Shown here: positions 1 through 5,416 of the stretch, piece after piece | How the letters are laid out: every line of letters starts with the position of its first letter | How positions within the stretch are numbered: the stretch's first letter is position 1 | From: Candidatus Sulfopaludibacter sp. SbA3 | GTDB lineage: Bacteria > Acidobacteriota > Terriglobia > Bryobacterales > Bryobacteraceae | Reading direction: 5' to 3' | Length of the DNA stretch: 6,856 bases | NCBI GenBank assembly: GCA_945861255.1 | Contig: CAMAUG010000212.1 | Span: 1 to 6,856 of the forward strand | Notes under the pieces: model-generated | Databases searched by the model: none | What the model was told of the DNA's origin: nothing | Seen by the model: the letters and a program-made list of their open reading frames with translations, nothing else | Position numbers and translations under genes: made by a program

Positions 1-129
1 TTCGCCTTCCTGGGACCAAACGGCGCCGGCAAGACTACCACCATCAAGATGCTGACTACGCTGCTCAAGCCCACGAGCGGCGGCGTCCGGCTGGTGGGCG
101 GGCACTTGTTTTCGAAAATTCAATTGTAG
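1..129 (+). pseudogene. Truncated ABC transporter ATP-binding protein (5' end outside window)
   Basis: Frame 1 is open from the window edge and encodes 42 residues before a TAG at 127-129. The visible part contains a textbook Walker A/P-loop, GPNGAGKTTT (residues 5-14), followed by IKMLTTLLKPTSGGVRLVGG, which matches the start of DrrA/CcmA-type ABC exporter ATPases. An intact protein of this family would continue for roughly 200-270 residues with a Q-loop, the LSGGQ signature, Walker B and the H-loop. None of these can follow, because the frame stops and a different gene starts at 177. Family resemblance fades after about position 105, where the sequence becomes AT-rich and contains a TTTTCGAAAA palindrome (109-118). 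I read this as the 5' remnant of a broken gene that could not hydrolyse ATP. A sequencing frameshift is unlikely, since no continuation is visible in the other frames before the kinase gene. The upstream part is not visible. Confidence 0.75.
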
Positions 130-153
130 GTCCAACTGTAGGTCAACGATAGG
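121..153. repeat. Tandem 12-mer repeat overlapping the ABC remnant stop
   Basis: CAATTGTAGGTC (121-132) is followed directly by CAACTGTAGGTC (133-144), which differs at one base. A weaker third partial copy, CAACGATAGG, starts at position 144. The TAG stop of the ABC remnant lies inside the first copy. This may be a short slippage duplication or a scar at the truncation breakpoint. No function can be assigned. Confidence 0.6.
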
Positions 154-176
154 CAGGCGAGCGATAAGGTGGACGC

Positions 177-1103
177 ATGAGCGAGTATTCCATAGGTGTG
201 GATCTGGGCGGCACGAACCTGCGGGCCGCCGCGGTCAGCCGCGAGGGCAAGATGCTGAATAAGGTCTCCGGCGCAACGCCGGCGGGAACCGGGCGGGAGG
301 CGCTGATCGCCGACATCGTCCGCTCCATCGAAACCATTCAGGGCAGCTTGGCGCGGGGACCGGAAGGCCACGAATTGCAGGGCATCGGCGTGGGCATTCC
401 GGGAATCATCCTGATGGAAAAAGGCATCCTGGTGGGTGCGCCGAACTTGCCGGAGCTGGTGGATTACCCGGTGCGCGATGAGATTGAAAAGCGCTTGGGG
501 AAGCGGGTGACATTGGAGAACGACGCCAACGTGGCGGCGCTGGGCGAAAAATGGATGGGCGCGGGGCGCGACGTCGAAGACCTGATTCTGCTCACGCTCG
601 GGACGGGCGTGGGCGGCGGAATTGTCCTGGGAGGGCGCGTGCATCACGGCTACCTGGGGATGGCGGCGGAGCTGGGCCACCTGACGGTGGTCCCGAACGG
701 AAATCCGTGCGGGTGCGGAAGCCTGGGATGCCTGGAACAATACGCGTCGGCGTCCGCCGTGGCGGGCATGGCCAGGATGCTGAGCCTGGGGCGCGATTTG
801 AGCGCCGAAGACGTTTTCGAACTTGCGCAGGGCGGCAACACGCGAGCGCGCCAGATTTTCGAGACGGTGGGGACGTCGCTCGGCATCGCTATCGGCAACC
901 TGATCAACGTGTTCAACGCTCCGTTGTACCTGCTGGGCGGCGGGGTGGCGGCGGCGTGGGATCAATTCGCGCCGGCCTTGCTGGCTGAAGTCTCGCGGCG
1001 TTCCTACATCTATCGAGCGCAGCCTCCGCGCATTGAGCGTGCCGCTCTAGGCAGCGACGCGGGGCTGTATGGGGCGGCGTCGCTGGGGTTTCAGAGGCGT
1101 TAG
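177..1103 (+). CDS. ROK-family sugar kinase, probably glucokinase
   Basis: This 308-residue cytoplasmic kinase is predicted to phosphorylate a hexose (glucose being likeliest) at O6 with ATP, feeding glycolysis. The N-terminal phosphate-binding motif DLGGTN is at residues 9-14. ENDAN (114-118) supplies the catalytic base Asp116. The second phosphate loop LGTGVGGG is at 141-148. The sugar-contacting ELGH (165-168) leads into the ROK zinc signature, with His168, Cys178, Cys180 and Cys185 as ligands, followed by LE (186-187). LLGGGV near residue 253 is the adenosine-region motif. Length is typical for ROK kinases without a DNA-binding domain, and no N-terminal HTH is present, so it is an enzyme rather than a NagC/XylR-type repressor. 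The ATG is supported by AAGGTGG at 166-172. Other ROK substrates (fructose, N-acetylmannosamine, N-acetylglucosamine, allose) cannot be excluded from sequence alone. It is followed by the accessory islet and has no obvious operon partner in view. Confidence 0.93.
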   Translation: MSEYSIGVDLGGTNLRAAAVSREGKMLNKVSGATPAGTGREALIADIVRSIETIQGSLARGPEGHELQGIGVGIPGIILMEKGILVGAPNLPELVDYPVRDEIEKRLGKRVTLENDANVAALGEKWMGAGRDVEDLILLTLGTGVGGGIVLGGRVHHGYLGMAAELGHLTVVPNGNPCGCGSLGCLEQYASASAVAGMARMLSLGRDLSAEDVFELAQGGNTRARQIFETVGTSLGIAIGNLINVFNAPLYLLGGGVAAAWDQFAPALLAEVSRRSYIYRAQPPRIERAALGSDAGLYGAASLGFQRR

Positions 1104-1136
1104 AAATATTCGGAGAATTGCTTGTCAGAGCACGCA

Positions 1137-1150
1137 CTACCTTCTGGTAG
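1137..1150. promoter_or_regulatory. Small inverted repeat directly upstream of hicA
   Basis: CTACC (1137-1141) and GGTAG (1146-1150) form a perfect 5-bp inverted repeat around a TTCT loop, ending 3 nt before the hicA ATG. The right arm overlaps the only purine-rich, ribosome-site-like stretch (GGTAGG, 1146-1151). It could be an operator for HicB autoregulation, or an mRNA hairpin limiting hicA translation. Both readings are inference. A TTGTCA at 1122-1127 resembles a -35 box, but no good -10 lies at the right distance. Confidence 0.35.
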
Positions 1151-1153
1151 GCG

Positions 1154-1341
1154 ATGAAGATCCGCGACATCATTAGACTGGTCGAAGCAGATGGGTGGCG
1201 ATTGGTGAAGCAACGGGGGGAGTCACCGGCAATACGAGCATCCGCTGAAGCGTGGGAAGGTAACGGTTGCTGGACATGACGGGGGCTGACGTCGCGCCGA
1301 AGACGCTTCGTAGTATTCTGGAACAGGCGGGGTTGAACTAA
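1154..1341 (+). pseudogene. hicA: HicA-type mRNA interferase toxin, two frameshifts
   Basis: HicA toxins are small double-stranded-RNA-binding-fold RNases that cleave mRNA and are neutralised by HicB. Read with corrections, this locus gives a complete 61-residue HicA: MKIRDIIRLVEADGWRLVKQ, then RGSHRQYEHP, then a GKVTVAGH strand, then APKTLRSILEQAGLN and a TAA at 1339-1341. The catalytic His falls at residue 24 in GSH, as in the family. As written, the frame is broken twice. There is an extra G in the six-G run 1215-1220, and another in the five-G run 1281-1285. The uncorrected first frame ends at TGA 1277-1279 after 41 residues, most of the second half being nonsense. Each correction is the removal of one G, and together they restore an uninterrupted family-like protein whose stop overlaps the hicB start by one base. 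Either the toxin was inactivated very recently or the homopolymer lengths are sequencing errors. Confidence 0.85.
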
Positions 1342-1553
1342 TGAAATACGCCGGTATCTACGAAAGAACAGCCAACGGATACAGCGCGTACGTACCCGAC
1401 CTGCCCGGATGTGTAGCCGCGGGCGTGACCATGGAAGAAACCGCTGAGTTGATGCGCGGCGCGATGGCATTGCACCTGGAGACCATGCGCGAGGATGGTG
1501 ATCCAGTTCCGGAACCAACGACCGTGGCGGAGCAGATGACGGTTCCGAGGTAG
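1341..1553 (+). CDS. hicB: HicB-type antitoxin (short form)
   Basis: This 70-residue protein is the cognate antitoxin of the upstream HicA. It shows the HicB partial RNase-H-like fold: an N-terminal strand MKYAGIYE, the hallmark YSAYVPDLPGCVAAG (residues 14-28), a helix with METAE-like acidic spacing (31-40), and ALHLETMREDGDPVPEP (43-59). It ends soon after this motif, so it lacks the C-terminal ribbon-helix-helix or HTH DNA-binding domain of longer HicB proteins. It may therefore neutralise toxin without binding DNA strongly itself. The ATG at 1341 overlaps the last base of the hicA stop (TAATG), the usual translational coupling of hicAB. GC content is high like the rest of the chromosome (1381-1440 is 65%). 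If hicA really is broken, this is an orphan antitoxin, which may still protect against related HicA toxins. Confidence 0.88.
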   Translation: MKYAGIYERTANGYSAYVPDLPGCVAAGVTMEETAELMRGAMALHLETMREDGDPVPEPTTVAEQMTVPR

Positions 1554-1569
1554 GACAGTCTTCGACTCG

Positions 1570-2352
1570 GTGGGTGAAAACGGCTGCGCACGGTCTGAAG
1601 CAATCAGTATTCGGCGAGCGCTCATGGCCCTCCAACACGTTCAGAGTTCCGTAACAAGGGAACAGCTTCTTGCTGAGGTCGAAGATCTCATCAGAACCGC
1701 TCCGCCTCGCGAAACCATCCGCCATGATACCGATGAAAATATTGCATGGCTGGGACGCGTCTCCGCAGTCGTGGAACAGTGGAGACCGAATAGCGTGTCC
1801 GCCGCCCTATACCTTCAACAGATTCAGGGGACGGACTCTCGCCGTGCTGGCGAGGGTTTCCGGCTATTGAAGATACTATTGCATCAAGCCAGAACCAACC
1901 TTCGAATGTTGACCGTGGGACCGTCCAATGTGGCCGTTGGTCAAGGCATGGTATTCGACTATTTCGATGAGATCCGGAAGGCCATAGAACTCGCGACTCA
2001 GGACCTTCTGTTTGTCGACCCATACCTCGATGCGGAGTTCGTTTCTCGCTATTTGCCGCACGTACAAGCTGGTGTCACTGTCCGGCTTTTGGCTAACAAG
2101 AAACTCGCGAAATTGCTTCCCGCCGTGGAAGCATTCGTCAAGCAGCATGGGGCGAGGATCGAAGTCAGGGCTGCTTTGAATTTCCATGATCGCTACCTCT
2201 TCGTGGATAGGTCCACTTGCTACCAGTCCGGAGCTTCCTTCAAAGAGGGCGCGAGCAAGGCCCCGACAACTCTCACCGAGATCACGGACGCCTTCAGGCC
2301 AGTGGGGCAAACTTATGAGGACCTGTGGAGTGGGGCGCGAGTGGAGCGCTGA
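1570..2352 (+). CDS. Phospholipase-D-like protein of unknown role, HxR variant motif
   Basis: This is a soluble protein of 260 residues (GTG start at 1570) or 242 residues (ATG at 1624, MALQHVQ). The start is uncertain, as neither has a strong ribosome site. Residues 1-120 are mostly helical and unrecognised. Residues 125-225 look like one PLD-type half: a helix FDYFDEIRKAIELA, the strand DLLFVDPYLD (145-154), a VTVRLLANKK strand (169-178), then FHDRYLFVD (205-213). The last is an HKD-type motif (HxKx4D) with Arg208 replacing Lys, His206 and Asp213 kept, followed by SGASFKEG (220-227). Single-motif PLD-like proteins may dimerise to build an active site. The HDR form also resembles the non-catalytic PLD-like domain at the C-terminus of MIT proteins, so activity is uncertain. 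No signal peptide or membrane segment is seen. It lies 16 nt after hicB on the same strand, but its sequence is less GC-rich (1681-1740 is 52%), suggesting separate acquisition. A defence-related role is a guess from context. Confidence 0.8.
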   Translation: MGENGCARSEAISIRRALMALQHVQSSVTREQLLAEVEDLIRTAPPRETIRHDTDENIAWLGRVSAVVEQWRPNSVSAALYLQQIQGTDSRRAGEGFRLLKILLHQARTNLRMLTVGPSNVAVGQGMVFDYFDEIRKAIELATQDLLFVDPYLDAEFVSRYLPHVQAGVTVRLLANKKLAKLLPAVEAFVKQHGARIEVRAALNFHDRYLFVDRSTCYQSGASFKEGASKAPTTLTEITDAFRPVGQTYEDLWSGARVER

Positions 2353-2404
2353 ACGGGAGATCATCGGCGCTTCGCGGAAGTGAATCCCCAAGAACTACCG
2401 GCGT

Positions 2405-2420
2405 TATAATGGTAGTGGAG
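2405..2420 (+). promoter_or_regulatory. Putative promoter -10 box and ribosome site for the yqhQ-prfA-prmC block
   Basis: A perfect TATAAT lies at 2405-2410, in the 76-nt gap after the PLD-like gene. No good -35 hexamer is visible about 17 nt upstream. A GGAG ribosome site (2417-2420) sits 8 nt before the TTG at 2429. A transcript starting about 7 nt after the -10 box would carry a leader of only about a dozen bases. The box, the ribosome site and the start codon agree with one another, which supports the TTG start. Confidence 0.55.
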
Positions 2421-2428
2421 CCAATCCT

Positions 2429-3433
2429 TTGAACCTTTCCCGATCTTTACGCCTGTTCGCGCACACGCAGATGCTGCCGATTCTTGAAAGCGGCGAGGAA
2501 ACCCTGGTGGGCGGACAGGCCGTGATGGAGGGCGTGATGATGCGCGCCCCGCACAGCTATTGCGTCGCCGTGCGCAAGGCCAGCGGGGAAATCATCACGG
2601 AGGAACAGCCGATACACAAGGTTTCGGAAAAATATCCCCTGTTCAAGAAGCCCATTCTGCGCGGTCTCGGTACTCTGGGGCAGGCCATGACCTTGGGCTA
2701 CAAGGCGCTGAAGTTTTCCGCCAACGCGGCCCTGGACGATGCTGCAGCGGACGCCGGCGGCTCTAAAGTGGAAGGCGCCAAAAAGCCGATGGAGATATCG
2801 TCCTGGGTGATGACCGCGAACTTGATTTTCTCGCTTGGTTTTTTCATCTTCCTGTACAAGTTCGTGCCGCTGTTTCTGGCGACGCAGTTGGGTTCCGTGG
2901 TACCGGCGCTCTCCGGCCGATTTGCCACCAACATGGTGGATGGCGTGATCCGCATGGCGATATTTCTCACGTTCCTGTTCCTGCTTTCGCAGTTGAAGGA
3001 CATCCGTCGGGTGTTTGAATACCACGGAGCGGAGCACAAAGTGGTTTTCAACTTCGAATCCGGGAAGGCCGTTACGGTGGAAAACGCCCAGAAGTTCACC
3101 ACGTTTCATCCGCGCTGTGGAACCAGCTTCCTGCTGGTGGTGATGGCGATTTCCATGGTGGTCTACGCGCTGGTGCCGGTGGACGGATTCGCGGCGCGCT
3201 TCGCCGTGCGCATCTTGTTTTTGCCGTTGATCGCGGGTTTGAGCTATGAGCTGATCCGCTTTGCCGCCAAGCGCCAAGGCACCATGATGGGGTTGCTGAC
3301 GGCGCCTGGCCTGTGGTTGCAGCGCATCACCACCAAGCCGCCGGACGATGCGGAAACCGCCGTGGCCATTTGCGCGCTGGAACATGCCATGGCGCTCGAA
3401 AAATCCCAAGGCGGCGAACTGGTGATCGCATAA
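2429..3433 (+). CDS. yqhQ: YqhQ/DUF1385-family membrane protein
   Basis: This is an inner-membrane protein of 334 residues belonging to the DUF1385 family (Bacillus subtilis YqhQ), whose biochemical role is not established. Hallmarks are VGGQAVMEGVMMR (27-39) near the N-terminus, EYHGAEHKVVFNFE (197-210) and FTTFHPRCGTSFL (223-235). The His, Glu and Cys residues in the last two blocks look like possible metal ligands. About four hydrophobic segments are seen, near 127-150, 171-189, 233-252 and 257-277. The start chosen is TTG at 2429 because GGAG at 2417-2420 is well placed. An ATG at 2471 (MLPILESGEE) is the alternative and would still keep all conserved motifs, but it has no ribosome site. 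The stop codon directly abuts the prfA ATG, implying translational coupling. DUF1385 genes next to prfA and prmC are a recurring arrangement in several phyla, sometimes with rpmE, which is absent here. Confidence 0.9.
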   Translation: MNLSRSLRLFAHTQMLPILESGEETLVGGQAVMEGVMMRAPHSYCVAVRKASGEIITEEQPIHKVSEKYPLFKKPILRGLGTLGQAMTLGYKALKFSANAALDDAAADAGGSKVEGAKKPMEISSWVMTANLIFSLGFFIFLYKFVPLFLATQLGSVVPALSGRFATNMVDGVIRMAIFLTFLFLLSQLKDIRRVFEYHGAEHKVVFNFESGKAVTVENAQKFTTFHPRCGTSFLLVVMAISMVVYALVPVDGFAARFAVRILFLPLIAGLSYELIRFAAKRQGTMMGLLTAPGLWLQRITTKPPDDAETAVAICALEHAMALEKSQGGELVIA

Positions 3434-4522
3434 ATGCAATACCAGCAAAAACTCGAAGACATCGAACGGCGCTTTGAAGGCCTCAACGCGCAGATGGCGG
3501 ATCCCAGCGTCATCAGCGATGGCGAGAAGTACCGCAAGGTCACCAGGGCGAACAGCGAGCTGAGCGAGATTGTTTCCAAATACCGGGAGTGGAAGGCCGT
3601 CAGCGAGAATCTGAAGCAAGCCAAGGGCATGATCCTGGACGCTGACGGTGACTTGCGCGCGATGGCGCAGGAAGAAATCACGCAGTTGGAGCCGCGGTTA
3701 ATCCAGCTGGAAGAGGATTTGAAGGTCCTGCTGCTGCCGAGGGATCCGAACGACGAGAGGAACGTGGTCCTGGAAATTCGCGCCGGCACCGGCGGCGATG
3801 AAGCGACGCTGTTCGCCGCGGAGATTTTCCGGATGTACATGCGCTTCGCTGAATCACGCGGATGGAAAGTGGAAATCACTTCGCAGAGCGACTCCGCGGT
3901 GGGTGGGATTAAAGACGTCACGGCGCTGGTGAACGGGAACAAAGTCTACAGCATGCTCAAGTACGAAGCGGGCGTGCATCGCGTGCAGCGCGTGCCCGCG
4001 ACGGAACAGCAGGGACGCGTGCATACGTCGGCGGTCACGGTGGCGGTGCTGCCGGAAGCGGACGAAGTGGAAGTAAAATGGGAACCCAAAGATGTCCGGC
4101 TGGACCTGTTCTGCTCCTCGGGTCCCGGCGGGCAGAGCGTGAACACCACGTATTCGGCGGTGCGGCTGACGCACTTGCCTACGGGAGTGGTGGTATCGTG
4201 CCAGGACGAGAAATCGCAGATCAAGAATAAAGCCAAAGCTGAGCGGGTGCTGCGATCGCGGCTGTACGAAATCGAGCTGGAAAAGCAGCAGGAAAAAATC
4301 GGGGCGGAACGGCGCAGCATGGTGGGGTCGGGCGACCGCAGCGAAAAGATCCGCACCTACAACTTTCCGCAAAACCGCATGACGGATCACCGCATCGGTT
4401 TCACGCTGCACCAGTTGGATCAAGTGATGGAAGGCAAGATCGATCAGCTGGTGGAAGCGCTGACCACACACTACCAAACAGAGAAGTTGAAAGACCAGAC
4501 GGCGCACGGCGAAGCCGCTTAG
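3434..4522 (+). CDS. prfA: Peptide chain release factor 1 (RF1)
   Basis: RF1 recognises UAA and UAG in the ribosomal A site and triggers hydrolysis of peptidyl-tRNA. The 362-residue length is normal. Domain order is an N-terminal helical coiled-coil region (about 1-100), the RAGTGGDEA block (116-124), the stop-codon-reading domain with the PAT tripeptide (188-190, the RF1 PxT type, not the SPF of RF2), and the catalytic SSGPGGQSVNTT loop with GGQ at 232-234. YNFPQNRMTDHRIG (309-322) is a conserved C-terminal block. Compared with E. coli, the loop reads GPGGQSVN rather than GAGGQHVN, a variant I also associate with other lineages. Gln234 is the expected methylation target of the PrmC encoded next. 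The ATG directly follows the yqhQ stop with no strong ribosome site of its own, so translation probably depends on upstream ribosomes. Confidence 0.97.
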   Translation: MQYQQKLEDIERRFEGLNAQMADPSVISDGEKYRKVTRANSELSEIVSKYREWKAVSENLKQAKGMILDADGDLRAMAQEEITQLEPRLIQLEEDLKVLLLPRDPNDERNVVLEIRAGTGGDEATLFAAEIFRMYMRFAESRGWKVEITSQSDSAVGGIKDVTALVNGNKVYSMLKYEAGVHRVQRVPATEQQGRVHTSAVTVAVLPEADEVEVKWEPKDVRLDLFCSSGPGGQSVNTTYSAVRLTHLPTGVVVSCQDEKSQIKNKAKAERVLRSRLYEIELEKQQEKIGAERRSMVGSGDRSEKIRTYNFPQNRMTDHRIGFTLHQLDQVMEGKIDQLVEALTTHYQTEKLKDQTAHGEAA

Positions 4523-4535
4523 GTAAAGCCAGAGC

Positions 4536-4557
4536 GCGGCCGGCCACCGCACCTCCT
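4536..4557 (+). promoter_or_regulatory. prmC leader with 16S-tail-like CACCTCCT
   Basis: The 36-nt prfA-prmC gap contains a GGCCGGCC palindrome (4538-4545) and a possible weak GCGG/CCGC stem (4536-4539 with 4547-4550). CACCTCCT (4550-4557) is identical to the anti-Shine-Dalgarno tail of bacterial 16S rRNA and ends 1 nt before the prmC ATG. No Shine-Dalgarno sequence precedes that start. CTCCT (4553-4557) could pair with AGGGG (4584-4588), enclosing the start codon. Any regulatory effect is inference. Confidence 0.35.
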
Positions 4558-4558
4558 A

Positions 4559-5410
4559 ATGACCATACGCACGGCGTTGCTGCAGGGGCAGAAGCTTCTG
4601 GATGACGCCAAGATCGCCGTGCCTAAACTTACCGCCGAAGTGCTGTTGATGCACGCGATCTCGCATGAGCGCACGGTGGATCGGGCGTGGCTCCATGCAC
4701 ACTCGAACGACGAGCTAAGCGAGATGTGGTGGATTCACTACGGGCGCTACCTGCACGAACGCACCCTGGGGAAACCGACGCAGTACATCACCGGGCGCCA
4801 GGAGTTCTACGGGCGCGAGTTCCGGGTGAGCCCGGATGTGTTGATTCCACGTCCGGAGACCGAGCACCTGGTGGAGGCCGTGAGCGCGCGCGTGCGGCCG
4901 GGTGACCGGATCGTCGACATAGGCACCGGGTCCGGGGCCATCGCGGTTACACTGGCGCTGGAAACAGCGGCCAACGTGTTCGCCACCGATGTTTCGGCGG
5001 CTGCAATGGCAATCGCGCGCGAGAATGCGCGGCGTTTGGGCGCGGTGGTCCGTTTCGCACTCGGCGACTTGTGCGAAGCGCTGGCGCCTGCTTCGTTCGA
5101 TCTAGTGGTCTCCAACCCGCCCTATGTGCCCTCCCGGGAACAGTCCAACCTGCAACGCGAGGTGCGTGATTTTGAGCCCGCCCTCGCTCTGTACGGCGGC
5201 GAAGACGGCCTGGAGATCTACCGCCGGTTGATTCCACAAGCGGTGCGCGCGGTGAAGCCCGGGGGCTGGCTGGCGATAGAACTCGGCTTCGGGGAGGCCG
5301 CCGCCGTGAGAGAGATGCTGGAAGGGTGGAATGCGATTGAAGTAGTCAGTGATCTGGCGGGATTGCCGCGCGTGATCGTCGCCCAAGCGGGCACATCGAT
5401 CGCGCGTTGA
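4559..5410 (+). CDS. prmC: Release factor glutamine N5-methyltransferase PrmC (HemK)
   Basis: PrmC uses S-adenosylmethionine to methylate the side-chain amide of the GGQ glutamine in release factors, raising termination efficiency. The protein has 283 residues, the usual length. The N-terminal helical domain (1-80) binds the release factor and ends with KPTQYITG (72-79). The linker motif VLIPRPETE (94-102) is typical. The Rossmann-fold SAM site is VDIGTGSGAIA (119-129). The catalytic NPPY is at 186-189 in SNPPYVPS, and EPALALYGGEDGLEIYRRLI (206-225) is the conserved PrmC region after it. Its substrate RF1 is encoded immediately upstream, 36 nt away. No in-frame start codon is seen in the gap upstream of the ATG at 4559, and no ribosome site is visible, so translation may be coupled to prfA or SD-independent. 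Confidence 0.96.
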   Translation: MTIRTALLQGQKLLDDAKIAVPKLTAEVLLMHAISHERTVDRAWLHAHSNDELSEMWWIHYGRYLHERTLGKPTQYITGRQEFYGREFRVSPDVLIPRPETEHLVEAVSARVRPGDRIVDIGTGSGAIAVTLALETAANVFATDVSAAAMAIARENARRLGAVVRFALGDLCEALAPASFDLVVSNPPYVPSREQSNLQREVRDFEPALALYGGEDGLEIYRRLIPQAVRAVKPGGWLAIELGFGEAAAVREMLEGWNAIEVVSDLAGLPRVIVAQAGTSIAR

Positions 5411-5416
5411 GCCGGA

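Noticed and set aside
120..965. 281-codon minus-strand open frame opposite the ROK kinase
   Set aside because: Antisense shadow of a clear ROK gene; composition dominated by Arg, His, Ala and Gln with no recognisable domain.
1210..1290. Programmed frameshifting or transcriptional slippage to express full-length HicA
   Set aside because: Two separate corrections would be needed in a 61-residue toxin, the runs are only six and five Gs, and no stimulatory structure was recognised. Mutation or sequencing error is simpler.
913..1725. 270-codon minus-strand open frame spanning the kinase end, hicAB and the PLD-like gene start
   Set aside because: It crosses several well-supported plus-strand genes and has low-complexity Pro/Arg-rich sequence with no motif.
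2447..3619. 390-codon open frame on the minus strand opposite yqhQ and the start of prfA
   Set aside because: It mirrors a strongly conserved plus-strand gene, is rich in His, Arg and Gln as expected of antisense frames in GC-rich DNA, and shows no family motif.
4536..4550. Intrinsic terminator between prfA and prmC
   Set aside because: The possible stem is only 4 bp with a 7-nt loop and no T-run follows; the two genes are more likely co-transcribed.
3854..4552. Long minus-strand frame opposite prfA
   Set aside because: Shadow of RF1, whose plus-strand reading has all family motifs.
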